From the NCBI RefSeq assembly GCF_014199325.1, contig NZ_JACIJJ010000001.1, positions 1 to 64,000 of the forward strand: a DNA stretch of 64,000 nucleotides, in the 5' to 3' direction. Source of the stretch: Sphingomonas yantingensis (lineage in GTDB: Bacteria; Pseudomonadota; Alphaproteobacteria; Sphingomonadales; Sphingomonadaceae). The notes beneath the pieces were generated by a model. That model was not told the origin of the DNA. It searched no databases and was given only the letters and a program-made list of their open reading frames with translations. Below are positions 47,997 to 56,540 of the stretch, one piece after another. Every line of letters starts with the position of its first letter. Within the stretch, counting starts at the first letter, position 1. Both the position numbers and the translations under genes were made by a program.

Positions 47997-49121
47997 ATGT
48001 CGATCCGACCGTGGCGCGATATCCAGCGCCGCCAGAGCCGCCAGATCATGGTGGGCTCCGTCCCCGTCGGCGGCGACGCGCCGGTGACGGTGCAGACGAT
48101 GACCAACACGCCGACCAGCGATCCGGGCGCGACGATCTCGCAGATCCGCCGTTGCGAGGACGCAGGTGTCGACATCATCCGCGTCTCCTGCCCCGACGTC
48201 GAATCGACCGCGGCGCTGGGCAAGATCGTGCGCGCCTCGCGCGTGCCGATCGTCGCCGATATCCACTTCCACTACAAACGCGCGCTGGAAGCCGCCGATG
48301 CCGGCGCCGCGTGCCTGCGCATCAATCCCGGCAACATCGGTTCGTCGGAGCGCGTGGCGGAGGTCGTCCGCGCCGCCAAGGTCAATGGCTGCGCGATCCG
48401 CATCGGCGTCAATGCCGGCAGCCTCGAGCGCGACCTGCTCGAAAAATATGGCGAGCCCTGTCCGGAGGCGCTGGTCGAAAGCGCGCTCGACCATATCAAG
48501 CTGCTGCAGGACCATGATTTTCACGAGTACAAGGTCGCAGTGAAGGCGTCGGACGTGTTCCTCGCCGTCGCCGCCTATCAGGGTCTGGCCGAGGCGACCG
48601 ACTGCCCGCTGCACCTCGGCATCACCGAGGCGGGCGGGCTGATCGGCGGCACCGTCAAATCCTCGATCGGCATCGGCAGCCTCCTGTGGTTCGGCATCGG
48701 CGACACGATCCGCGTGTCGCTTTCGGCCGAGCCCGAAGAGGAAGTGCGTGTCGGGTTCGAGATCCTGAAGGCACTCGGCATCCGCAATCGCGGCGTGCGC
48801 GTTGTCTCCTGCCCGTCCTGCGCGCGCCAGGGCTTCGACGTGATCCGCACCGTTCAGACGCTGGAGGAACGGCTTCAGCACATCCGCACGCCGATGAGCC
48901 TGTCAGTGCTAGGCTGCGTCGTCAACGGCCCCGGCGAAGCGCGCGAGACCGATATCGGCCTGACCGGCGGCGGCGCGGGCAAGCACATGGTCTATCTGTC
49001 GGGCGTGACCGACCACACGGTCGAGGATGCCGACATGATCGAGCACATCGTCAAGCTGGTCGAAGCCAAGGCCGCGGAGATCGAGGCGACCGATGCAGCC
49101 AAGGCCGTGGCTGCGGAATAG
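47997..49121 (+). CDS. ispG: 4-hydroxy-3-methylbut-2-enyl diphosphate synthase (flavodoxin) IspG
   Basis: 374 residues; it carries out the penultimate step of the MEP isoprenoid pathway. The [4Fe-4S] ligands are C272 and C275 ([11 protein letters not shown]) and C307 ([11 protein letters not shown]). The N-terminal TIM barrel includes [23 protein letters not shown] 47997 is preceded by GGGAA. It is divergent from the acyltransferase gene, and the EamA transporter follows in the same direction. Confidence 0.97.
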   Translation: MSIRPWRDIQRRQSRQIMVGSVPVGGDAPVTVQTMTNTPTSDPGATISQIRRCEDAGVDIIRVSCPDVESTAALGKIVRASRVPIVADIHFHYKRALEAADAGAACLRINPGNIGSSERVAEVVRAAKVNGCAIRIGVNAGSLERDLLEKYGEPCPEALVESALDHIKLLQDHDFHEYKVAVKASDVFLAVAAYQGLAEATDCPLHLGITEAGGLIGGTVKSSIGIGSLLWFGIGDTIRVSLSAEPEEEVRVGFEILKALGIRNRGVRVVSCPSCARQGFDVIRTVQTLEERLQHIRTPMSLSVLGCVVNGPGEARETDIGLTGGGAGKHMVYLSGVTDHTVEDADMIEHIVKLVEAKAAEIEATDAAKAVAAE

Positions 49122-49157
49122 GTGACGGGCGCACGCGCCGGCCCTAAGGCGCTGGCG

Positions 49158-50048
49158 ATGCGCGCGCCCTCTCCCGCCCTCGCCTTTGCCGCTGCGGTCG
49201 CCGGGATCGCGGTGTTTTCGGGCATGGACGCGATCATGAAGGGGCTGGTGCTCGGCATCGGTGCCTATTCGGCGCTGTTCTGGCGCAACCTTATCGGCAT
49301 CGCGGTCAGCGGCGTGCCTTACTTCGCACGCCCGCGCCCGCCGCTGACGCGCGCGGCGATGAAGCTCCACGCATCGCGCGCGGTCATCACCGCGGTCATG
49401 TCGTGGCTGTTCTTCTGGGGCCTGGCCCGCGTGCCGATGGCGCAGGCGATCGCCTTGAGCCACATCGCGCCGCTCCTGTCGCTGTTCCTTGCCGCGTGGC
49501 TGCTGGGCGAAACGGTTGGGCGGCGGACCGTGCTCGCCTCGCTCGTCGCGTTCGCGGGGGTGCTCGTCATCCTTGGGGGACAGGCCAATGCCGACATGGG
49601 GCCGGGTGCGTTTCGCGGCGCGATCGCGGTGCTCGCCTCGGCGGTCTGCTATGCGTTCAACATCATCCTGATGCGCCGCCAGTCTCAGGTGGCTGGACCG
49701 GGCGAGATCGCCTTCTTCCAGTCGCTGATCGTCGCCGGCGTCTACGCGATCGGCGCGCCGTGGCTGGCCGACTGGCCCGAGGGGCACTGGATCGAGATCG
49801 CCGGCGCGGCGGTGCTGGCGGTGGTGTCGCTCGGCTTCCTCGGCTGGGCCTATGCCCATGCGCCGGCCAGCACGCTGGCGCCGAGCGAATACACCGCTTT
49901 CGTATGGGCCTCGATCTTCGGCTTTCTGGTGTTCGGCGAGACGCTGTCGGCGTGGACGATCGCGGGGGCGGTGCTCATCATCGGCGGCTGCCTGTGGGCG
50001 ATCACTGGCAAGACCGCGACGCCGGTGGCAGAGGCGGCGCTGCCATGA
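49158..50048 (+). CDS. DMT/EamA family transporter
   Basis: About 296 residues with ten transmembrane helices in two EamA repeats (IAVFSGMDAIMKGLVLGIGA and, in the second half, GAFRGAIAVLASAVCYAFNI). The usual substrates are amino acids or other metabolites, unknown here. ATG 49158 has AAGG eight bases upstream; GTG 49122 is an alternative directly after ispG. The stop overlaps the GNAT start (ATGA). Confidence 0.92.
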   Translation: MRAPSPALAFAAAVAGIAVFSGMDAIMKGLVLGIGAYSALFWRNLIGIAVSGVPYFARPRPPLTRAAMKLHASRAVITAVMSWLFFWGLARVPMAQAIALSHIAPLLSLFLAAWLLGETVGRRTVLASLVAFAGVLVILGGQANADMGPGAFRGAIAVLASAVCYAFNIILMRRQSQVAGPGEIAFFQSLIVAGVYAIGAPWLADWPEGHWIEIAGAAVLAVVSLGFLGWAYAHAPASTLAPSEYTAFVWASIFGFLVFGETLSAWTIAGAVLIIGGCLWAITGKTATPVAEAALP

Positions 50049-50527
50049 CCCCGACCATCCGCCCCGCCGAACCCCACGACGCCGCGCTCATCCACCGCTT
50101 CGTCAGCGAACTCGCCGCGTTCGAGCGCGAGCCCGATGCGGTCGAGGCGACCCCCGGCAGCTTCGCCGAGGCGCTGTTCGGCGTTCCGCCCGCCGCCGAG
50201 GCGGTGATCGCCGAGCTAGACGGCGAGGCGGTAGGCTTCGCGCTCTGGTTCCACAATTTCTCGACGTGGAAGGGCCGGCGCGGCCTCTATCTCGAGGATC
50301 TTTATGTCACCCCCGCCGCGCGCGGCAAAGGCGTCGGGCGCGCGCTGCTGATCCACCTGGCCGGCATCGCCATCGAGCGCGGGTGCGCGCGGTTCGAATG
50401 GTCGGTGCTCGACTGGAACCAGCCGGCGATCGACTTCTACCGCTCGATGGGCGCGGTCGGCATGGACGAATGGACGATCCAGCGGGTTGAGGGACAGGCG
50501 CTCGCGAAACTTGCCGCGCTAGAGTAA
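50045..50527 (+). CDS. GNAT family N-acetyltransferase
   Basis: 160 residues. The acetyl-CoA-binding motif is YLEDLYVTPAARGKGVGRALL (the Q/RxxGxG/A loop), with IRPAEPHDAALIHRFVSELA at the start and DWNQPAIDFYRSMGAVGMDEW at the end. It belongs to the diamine/amino acid acetyltransferase-like subset. It is translationally coupled to the EamA transporter upstream. The last nine bases overlap the convergent DUF1489 gene. Confidence 0.93.
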   Translation: MTPTIRPAEPHDAALIHRFVSELAAFEREPDAVEATPGSFAEALFGVPPAAEAVIAELDGEAVGFALWFHNFSTWKGRRGLYLEDLYVTPAARGKGVGRALLIHLAGIAIERGCARFEWSVLDWNQPAIDFYRSMGAVGMDEWTIQRVEGQALAKLAALE

Positions 50528-50914
50528 CGCCAGCGCGCTCAACTCGCCGATCATCTTCGGCGGCATCGACGCGATCGCCTCCCCCGCCTCGCCGAGGTCG
50601 AGCGGCGCGTCGGCGGCCTCCAGATAACGCCAGCCCTGATGCGCGCGGCGCGGGCGCGCCTGGACGAGGATCAGCTTGGGGTCGATGTGGATCGCGATGC
50701 GGCCGCCATCCGCCTCGCCAAAGCCGAGGATCGGCGAGCGGGCGACCAGCGCATGCTTGTGGATCCAGAACAGCGATCCCTGCCCGGCGATCTCCTCGTG
50801 ACGCTTGGGCATGTAGCGCGTCGTGACCATTGGCGCGGTGCGGCCCGCGAACCACTGGCGGATGTCGTCGAGGCTGTCGGCGCCGTACGCGACCTTGGTG
50901 ATGTGAAGCGGCAT
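50519..50914 (-). CDS. DUF1489 family protein
   Basis: 131 residues matching the alphaproteobacterial DUF1489 family: PLHITKVAYGADSLDDIRQW, TTRYMPKRHEEIAGQGSLFW and IHIDPKLILVQARPRRAHQG (all shown in part). The function is unknown. It lies 34 bases downstream of mgtE and probably shares its mRNA. Confidence 0.88.
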   Translation of the reverse strand: MPLHITKVAYGADSLDDIRQWFAGRTAPMVTTRYMPKRHEEIAGQGSLFWIHKHALVARSPILGFGEADGGRIAIHIDPKLILVQARPRRAHQGWRYLEAADAPLDLGEAGEAIASMPPKMIGELSALALL

Positions 50915-50948
50915 TGCACCGGCGATGTGGTCCGCCGGGATGCGACGA

Positions 50949-52394
50949 TCAACCCACCAGCCCGCTGACCGTCGCGAGGCCGAGGAAAGCGAGGAAGCCC
51001 ATCGAATCGGTGACCATCGTCACGAACACCGAAGAGGCCACCGCCGGGTCCTGCCCGAACCGCTCCAGCGTCACCGGCACCAGCACGCCGGCGAGCCCCG
51101 CGATCAGGATGTTGGTCAGCATCGCCGCCGCGATCACCAGCGGCAGCGTACCGCCGCCTAGATCGGGCAGCGCACTACCCGCCGCGGCGATCGCGATGCC
51201 CACCGCGGCGGCGACGCTGAGGCCGTTGAGCAAAGCGATCGCGATCTCGCGCCGGATCGCGCGGATCGTGTTCGACTGGGTCAGCTGATTGGTGGCGAGC
51301 GCGCGGACCGTCACCGCCAGCGTCTGCGTGCCCGCATTGCCGCCCACCCCTGCGACGATCGGCATCAGCGCGGCGAGGACGGCCATCTGCGCGATCGTCC
51401 CCTCGAATAGATAGACGATCGTCGCCGGGATCGATGCGGTGACGAGGTTGGCGATCAGCCAGCGTACCCGCGCCTTGTAGCTGTCGCGGATCGGTTCGTT
51501 GATGTCGCCGTCGCCGGCGCCGGACAGGAGCAGCGCGTCCTCGCCCGCTTCCTGGCTGATGATGTGGACGATGTCGTCGACGGTGATCATGCCGACCAGC
51601 CGCCCGCCGCCATCGACCACTGCCGCGGAGATGAGCGCATATTTCTGGAAGCGGAGCGCCACTTCCTCCTGATCCATGTCGACGGGGATCAGCGTCTGTT
51701 CGCGCTTCATCACGTCGGTGACGGAGACGACGCGGGGGGTGCGGAGAATCCAGGACAGCTCGCACGTACCGACCGGACGGTGCGAGGGATCGACGACGAA
51801 CACTTCCCAGAAATCGGTGGTCAGCTGGTCGTCGGCGCGCAGATAGTCGAGCACATCGCCCACGGTCCAATGCTCGGGCACCGCGATCAGCTCGCGCTGC
51901 ATCAGGCGGCCGGCGGACTCCTCGGGATAGGACAGCGCCTCCTCGATCGCGGCACGGTCGTCGGGGTCGAGCGCGCGCAGCACCTCGCGCTGGTCGTCGG
52001 CGTCGAGGTCCTCGATGATCGCGACCGCATCGTCGGTGTCGAGTTCGGCGGCGATATCGGCGATCTGGCGCGGTTCGAGCGCGTCGACCAGCGCGTCGCG
52101 CACCCAGTCGTTCATCTCCGCCAGCACGTCGCCGTCGATCCGGTCGGCGATCGCGCTGGCGAGCGCGGCGCGATCCTCCGCCGGGGTCAGCTCGATCAGG
52201 TCGGCGATGTCGGCCGGGTGCAGCGACTCAACGCGCGCGCGCGCTTCCTCGAAGTCACCGGCCTCGACCGCGTCGAGCACCGCGCGGACGAAATCGGGAC
52301 GCAGCCGGTCGTCCTCGTCGAAATCGGTTTCGGTCTCCCGTTCGGTTTCGGGCCGGGCCAGTTCGGGGTCGCGCAGCTCGGTTTCGCTGGTCAT
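50949..52394 (-). CDS. mgtE: Magnesium transporter MgtE
   Basis: 481 residues. A cytosolic MgtE N domain (about 40-150: VESLHPADIADLIELTPAED) is followed by two CBS domains (about 155-275: SYPEESAGRLMQRELIAVPE, VDDIVHIISQEAGED) and five transmembrane helices with the pore motif MPIVAGVGGNAGTQTL. CBS and N domains gate the channel by Mg2+. ATG 52394 has GGGAGG upstream. An N-terminal extension of about 35 acidic residues precedes the N domain. Confidence 0.96.
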   Translation of the reverse strand: MTSETELRDPELARPETERETETDFDEDDRLRPDFVRAVLDAVEAGDFEEARARVESLHPADIADLIELTPAEDRAALASAIADRIDGDVLAEMNDWVRDALVDALEPRQIADIAAELDTDDAVAIIEDLDADDQREVLRALDPDDRAAIEEALSYPEESAGRLMQRELIAVPEHWTVGDVLDYLRADDQLTTDFWEVFVVDPSHRPVGTCELSWILRTPRVVSVTDVMKREQTLIPVDMDQEEVALRFQKYALISAAVVDGGGRLVGMITVDDIVHIISQEAGEDALLLSGAGDGDINEPIRDSYKARVRWLIANLVTASIPATIVYLFEGTIAQMAVLAALMPIVAGVGGNAGTQTLAVTVRALATNQLTQSNTIRAIRREIAIALLNGLSVAAAVGIAIAAAGSALPDLGGGTLPLVIAAAMLTNILIAGLAGVLVPVTLERFGQDPAVASSVFVTMVTDSMGFLAFLGLATVSGLVG

Positions 52395-52527
52395 GCACGC
52401 CTCCCGGCCATTCGAGGATCGAAGCGCGGGCTTATGCCGCACCGCACAGAACCGCAATGGCGCCGGTTCGTTGCCAGTGCCGGCCCGTCCCGCTAGGGCG
52501 CGGGGCAGCAACCAAGGAGACTTCCCA

Positions 52528-52983
52528 GTGGCCGATGCCCCCCAGACCCTGACGCTGACGCTCGACAGCGGCGACGTGACGATCCGCCTGCGCCCCGACC
52601 TGGCGCCCAAGCATGTCGAGCGGATCACGACGCTTGCGAACGACGGCTTCTACGACGGCGTTGTCTTCCACCGCGTCATCGACGGCTTCATGGCGCAGGG
52701 CGGCGATCCGACCGGCACCGGCACCTCGGGCTCGAAGCTGCCCAACCTGCCCGCCGAGTTCAGCCGCGAGCCGCATGTCCGCGGCGTCTGCTCGATGGCG
52801 CGGACGATGGATCCCAATTCGGCGAACAGCCAGTTCTTCATCTGCTTCGACGACGCGACCTTCCTCGACGGCCAGTACACCGTCTGGGGCCAGGTGACCG
52901 AGGGCATGGAGCATGTCGACGCGCTGCCCAAGGGCGAGCCGCCGCGCAATCCGGGCAAGATCGTCAAGGCGCGGGTGGCCTGA
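52528..52983 (+). CDS. Cyclophilin-type peptidyl-prolyl isomerase
   Basis: 151 residues of the small cytosolic cyclophilin class: GDVTIRLRPDLAPKHVERI, FYDGVVFHRVIDGFMAQGGD, SMARTMDPNSANSQFFICF and TVWGQVTEGMEHVDAL. The Arg, Phe and Gln active-site residues are present. The start is GTG 52528 with AAGGAG eight bases upstream; no in-frame ATG fits. An intrinsic terminator follows the stop. Confidence 0.95.
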   Translation: MADAPQTLTLTLDSGDVTIRLRPDLAPKHVERITTLANDGFYDGVVFHRVIDGFMAQGGDPTGTGTSGSKLPNLPAEFSREPHVRGVCSMARTMDPNSANSQFFICFDDATFLDGQYTVWGQVTEGMEHVDALPKGEPPRNPGKIVKARVA

Positions 52984-52986
52984 TGC

Positions 52987-53020
52987 GAGGGGCGGCGGCT
53001 TCGGTCGCCGCCCTCAATTT
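52987..53020 (+). terminator. Intrinsic terminator after the cyclophilin gene
   Basis: GAGGGGCGGCG (52987-52997) pairs with CGCCGCCCTC (53006-53015) with one bulged G around an eight-base loop, followed by AATTT. It overlaps the stop of the convergent LysR gene. Confidence 0.6.
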
Positions 53021-53907
53021 CCCGCCGGTTCGGGATCGAGCACGCCGAGCACCCAGTCGTGGAAGATCTTGACCGCCCGCGTCTGCAGCGCGCGCGGGCG
53101 GCACACGAACCAATAGCTGTAATCGCTGTCGACGGGTTCGAAGAGCCGCACCAGCCGGTCGTCGCGCGCGCCCTCGAAATGCATTTCCAGCATGAAGGCG
53201 ACGCCAAGGCCCTGAGCCGCCGCCTCCAGCATGAGCGGTCCCGAATCGAAGAAGTCGGTCGTTCGCGGCTCGAGTTCGGGCATCCCCACCGCGCGGCGCC
53301 ATTCGATGAACGTCTCGGGCATGTCGCGATGGACGAGCGCGGTGAGGCCGCGCATCTGCTTGGGGTTGAGGATCGGCGTGTCACCCTCGAGCAGTTCGTG
53401 CGAGCCGATCACGAACACCCGGTTGCGATCGAGCCGCCGGGCGTAGAGCGCCGGATCGACCTCCCGCGCCAGCACGATCGCCGCGTCGAGCGAATCGCCG
53501 AGCCGCGCCTGCCGGTTCGGCTGGGTATCGACGTCGAGATGCAGTTCGGGATGCGCCGCCTTGAGTTCGCCCAGCCGCGGCATCAGCCGCTGCGAGGCAT
53601 AGAGCGGCAACAGGCCGAGGCGGAGGCGGAGCAGTTCACCGCCGCTGGTCATCGCATCCACCGCGTCACTCATCGCGTCGAGCGCGGGAGCGATCTGCGT
53701 CAACAGCCGCTCGCCATCGGCATTGAGGACGATCGCCTGATGCCGCCGGTCGAACAGCGGCTTGCCCATGAACCGTTCGAGCGCCTGTACGCGGCGGCTG
53801 AGCGCGGGCGAGGACAGCGCCAGTTCCTCCGACGCGGCCTTGATCGAGCCGAGGCGGGCGACCTGGACAAAGGCCTCGATGGCCGAAAGGGGCGGCAGGC
53901 GGCGCAT
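53014..53907 (-). CDS. LysR-family transcriptional regulator (GcvA-like)
   Basis: 297 residues. An N-terminal winged helix-turn-helix (PPLSAIEAFVQVARLGSIKA, SSPALSRRVQALERFMGKPL) is joined by a linker helix to the periplasmic-binding-like effector domain (about 90-290). The opening RRLPPLSAIEAF is that of the GcvA/beta-lactamase-regulator subset. The effector and targets are unknown. It faces the cdc48-like gene across a 299-base region that holds a possible operator and a candidate small RNA. Confidence 0.93.
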   Translation of the reverse strand: MRRLPPLSAIEAFVQVARLGSIKAASEELALSSPALSRRVQALERFMGKPLFDRRHQAIVLNADGERLLTQIAPALDAMSDAVDAMTSGGELLRLRLGLLPLYASQRLMPRLGELKAAHPELHLDVDTQPNRQARLGDSLDAAIVLAREVDPALYARRLDRNRVFVIGSHELLEGDTPILNPKQMRGLTALVHRDMPETFIEWRRAVGMPELEPRTTDFFDSGPLMLEAAAQGLGVAFMLEMHFEGARDDRLVRLFEPVDSDYSYWFVCRPRALQTRAVKIFHDWVLGVLDPEPAGN

Positions 53908-53942
53908 GTGCGAATTGCATATTGCACCGCATCATCGCGCTT

Positions 53943-53955
53943 GGAAACCGTTTCC
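53943..53955. promoter_or_regulatory. Palindrome GGAAACCGTTTCC in the LysR/CDC48 intergenic region
   Basis: GGAAAC and GTTTCC surround a single C, a perfect 13-base dyad that resembles LacI/GalR-family operators. It lies 36 bases upstream of the LysR start. No LacI-type gene is in the window, so the binding protein is unknown. Confidence 0.4.
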
Positions 53956-54056
53956 GTCACACGCTGGCACCACCCCGGCGCCAAATTGCGCAAAATGCAA
54001 TCGCAATCGGTCCTTTCGCACTTGCACAATAGTTCGCCGCGACACATTTATGGCGG

Positions 54057-54117
54057 GCCTTTCAGGCATCCTCTCCTAAAACTTTCATGGCCGGCCCCTC
54101 GGGGTCGGCCTTTTTTT
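54057..54117 (+). ncRNA. Candidate small RNA with anti-Shine-Dalgarno-like loop
   Basis: About 60 bases between a weak promoter (TTGCAC at 54022-54027, 17-base spacer, CATTTA) and a strong intrinsic terminator. A small 5' hairpin GCCT-TTC-AGGC (54057-54067) is followed by a single-stranded CCTCTCCT (54070-54077) and the terminator hairpin. No coding frame ends here, so the terminator has no other transcript to stop except a leader of the downstream ATPase gene. Attenuation of that gene is the alternative explanation. Confidence 0.4.
54089..54117 (+). terminator. Intrinsic terminator in the CDC48 upstream region
   Basis: GGCCGGCCCC and GGGGTCGGCC form a hairpin with one G-U pair and a very short loop, followed immediately by seven T. 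It lies 90 bases upstream of the ATPase start codon and no plus-strand gene precedes it within 180 bases. Confidence 0.85.
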
Positions 54118-54206
54118 ATGGTCCGCGCCCGCCCCCTTGGCGCTTTCGGGACCCCGATCCTATCTCGCGCGCTTCCGTCCCTTCGGACGAACGAAGCGAG
54201 GTGTGC

Positions 54207-56501
54207 ATGGCCGACGACGAACCCCGAACGCGCAGGCTGCAAGTCGCCAATGCGCGGCCCGAGGACAGCGGCCGCGGCGTCGCGCATGTGCCGCGGGCGA
54301 TGCTCGCTGCACTCGGCATTACCGAAGGCGACGTGATCGAGATCGTCGGCAAGCGATCGACCCCCGCGCGCGCGGTGCTGCCCTATCCCGAGGACGAGGG
54401 GCTGGAGATCATCCGCGTCGACGGGCTCCAGCGCGCCAACGCGGGCGCCGGCTCGGGCGATTTCGTCGAGATCCGTGCCGCCGAGTCGAAGCCCGCGACT
54501 CGCGTCGTGCTGGCCCCCGCCGCTCAGAATCTGCGGCTTCAGGGCTCGGCGCTCGCGCTCAAGCGCACCTTCCTCGGCCGACCGCTGACGCAGGGCGATA
54601 TCGTCTCGACCGTGGGGCAGCAGCGGGTCGCCAACATCCCGGCGAGTGTCGCGCAGCACCTGCGCGCGCCCGCCTACGCGCTCCAGGAAATCCGCCTCGC
54701 GGTCATTTCCACGACCCCGCGCGGCATCGTCCATATCGACGAGAACACCGAGATCGAGCTTCGCCCCGATTACGAGGAGCCGAAGGACGCGCGCCGCGCC
54801 GACGTCACGTACGACGATATCGGCGGCATGCATCAGACGATCGACCAGCTTCGCGAGATGGTCGAGCTGCCGCTGCGCTATCCCGAGCTGTTCCAGCGGC
54901 TGGGCGTCGATCCGCCCAAGGGGGTGATGCTGCACGGCCCGCCGGGCACCGGCAAGACGCGGCTCGCGCGCGCGGTCGCCAACGAATCGGATGCGGAGTT
55001 CTTCCTCATCAACGGGCCGGAGATCATGGGCTCGGCCTATGGCGAATCCGAAAAGCGCCTGCGCGAGGTGTTCGAGGAAGCGACGCGCGCTGCCCCGTCG
55101 ATTGTCTTCATCGACGAGGTCGATTCGATCGCCCCGCGCCGCGACAAGGTGCAGGGCGAGGCGGAAAAACGCCTCGTCGCGCAGCTGCTGACGCTGATGG
55201 ACGGGCTGGAGGCGCGCGCCAACCTCGTCGTCATCGCCGCGACCAACCGGCCCGAGGCGATCGACGAGGCGCTGCGCCGTCCGGGCCGCTTCGACCGCGA
55301 GATCGTCGTCGGCGTGCCGGACGAGCGCGGGCGGCGCGAGATCCTGGGCATCCACACCCGCGGCATGCCGATCGCCGAGGATGTCGACCTGAACGAGCTG
55401 GCGCGCACGACCTACGGCTTCGTCGGCGCGGACCTCGCCGCCTTGGCGCGCGAGGCGGCGATCGACGCGGTGCGTAGGATCATGCCGCGCCTGAACCTCA
55501 GCGAACAGACGATCCCCGCCGACGTACTCGACAATCTGTCGGTGCAGCGGTCGGACTTCGTCGAGGCGCTCAAGCGCGTCCAGCCCTCCGCCATGCGCGA
55601 GGTGATGGTGCAGGTCCCGCAGGTGCGCTGGAGCGATGTCGGTGGCCTCGACGATGCGCAGATGCGGCTCAAGGAAGGCGTCGAGCTGCCGATGAAGAGC
55701 CCGATGGCCTTCAAGCGGATGGGCATCCGCCCGGCGCGCGGGTTCCTGCTCTACGGGCCGCCCGGCACCGGCAAGACGTTGCTGGCGAAGGCCGTGGCGC
55801 GGGAGGCGCAGGCGAACTTCATCGCGGTGAAGTCGTCCGACCTCCTCAGCAAATGGTATGGCGAAAGCGAGCAGCAGATCGCCAAGCTGTTCGCCCGCGC
55901 GCGACAGGTCGCACCCTGCGTCATCTTCATCGACGAGCTCGACAGCCTCGTCCCCGCGCGCGGCGGCGGGCTGGGCGAGCCGCAGGTGACCGAGCGGGTG
56001 GTGAACACCATCCTGGCGGAGATGGACGGGCTGGAGGAGTTGCAGTCGGTGGTCGTCATCGGTGCCACCAACCGGCCCAACCTGATCGATCCCGCCCTGC
56101 TGCGACCCGGCCGTTTCGACGAGCTGGTTTATGTGCCCGTCCCCAAGGCGGGGGGGCGGCTGCGCATCCTTCAGATTCAGACCGCGAAGATGCCGCTGGC
56201 CGACGACGTCGACCTCGCCTCGATCGCCGACCGGGCGGAGCGGTTCACGGGTGCGGACCTCGAAGACGTGGTGCGACGCGCAGGCCTCTTTGCGCTGCGC
56301 GAATCGCTCGACGTGAACGAGGTGAAGATGCGCCATTTCGAGGATGCGCTCGCCGATTCGCGCGCGACAGTGACGCCGGAGATGGAGCAGGAATATGCGC
56401 AGATGGCCGCGCGGCTGAAGCAGGAGTCCGCCGCGCTCCAGCCGATCGGCTTCATCGCACCGGGCATGCTCCAGGGCCGCGGGCCCAAGGGCGAGGATTG
56501 A
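54207..56501 (+). CDS. CDC48/VCP-type double AAA+ ATPase
   Basis: 764 residues with the full p97 plan: an N domain (about 1-190: double-psi barrel RLQVANARPEDSGRGVAHVP and VVLAPAAQNLRLQGSALALK), then D1 with Walker A GPPGTGKT at 244-251 and Walker B IVFIDEVDSIAPRR, and D2 with Walker A at 517-524 and Walker B VIFIDELDSLVPARGGG. Arginine fingers appear in RRPGRFDREI and LRPGRFDELV. It unfolds or segregates protein complexes; bacterial substrates and adaptors are largely unknown. ATG 54207 has GAGG upstream. Confidence 0.95.
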   Translation: MADDEPRTRRLQVANARPEDSGRGVAHVPRAMLAALGITEGDVIEIVGKRSTPARAVLPYPEDEGLEIIRVDGLQRANAGAGSGDFVEIRAAESKPATRVVLAPAAQNLRLQGSALALKRTFLGRPLTQGDIVSTVGQQRVANIPASVAQHLRAPAYALQEIRLAVISTTPRGIVHIDENTEIELRPDYEEPKDARRADVTYDDIGGMHQTIDQLREMVELPLRYPELFQRLGVDPPKGVMLHGPPGTGKTRLARAVANESDAEFFLINGPEIMGSAYGESEKRLREVFEEATRAAPSIVFIDEVDSIAPRRDKVQGEAEKRLVAQLLTLMDGLEARANLVVIAATNRPEAIDEALRRPGRFDREIVVGVPDERGRREILGIHTRGMPIAEDVDLNELARTTYGFVGADLAALAREAAIDAVRRIMPRLNLSEQTIPADVLDNLSVQRSDFVEALKRVQPSAMREVMVQVPQVRWSDVGGLDDAQMRLKEGVELPMKSPMAFKRMGIRPARGFLLYGPPGTGKTLLAKAVAREAQANFIAVKSSDLLSKWYGESEQQIAKLFARARQVAPCVIFIDELDSLVPARGGGLGEPQVTERVVNTILAEMDGLEELQSVVVIGATNRPNLIDPALLRPGRFDELVYVPVPKAGGRLRILQIQTAKMPLADDVDLASIADRAERFTGADLEDVVRRAGLFALRESLDVNEVKMRHFEDALADSRATVTPEMEQEYAQMAARLKQESAALQPIGFIAPGMLQGRGPKGED

Positions 56502-56506
56502 GGTGT

Positions 56507-56540
56507 TTCAGGCCGGGCGGCTGCGTCCACCCGGCCTGAA
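56507..56540. terminator. Stem-loop between the CDC48 and MFS genes
   Basis: TTCAGGCCGGG (56507-56517) and CCCGGCCTGAA (56530-56540) pair perfectly over 11 bases. The stem covers the MFS stop codon and starts five bases after the ATPase stop. There is no T run on either side. Confidence 0.55.

Noticed and set aside
54048..56336. A 762-codon minus-strand frame opposite the CDC48-type gene
   Set aside because: Antisense shadow with no recognisable motif; the plus strand has both AAA+ modules intact.
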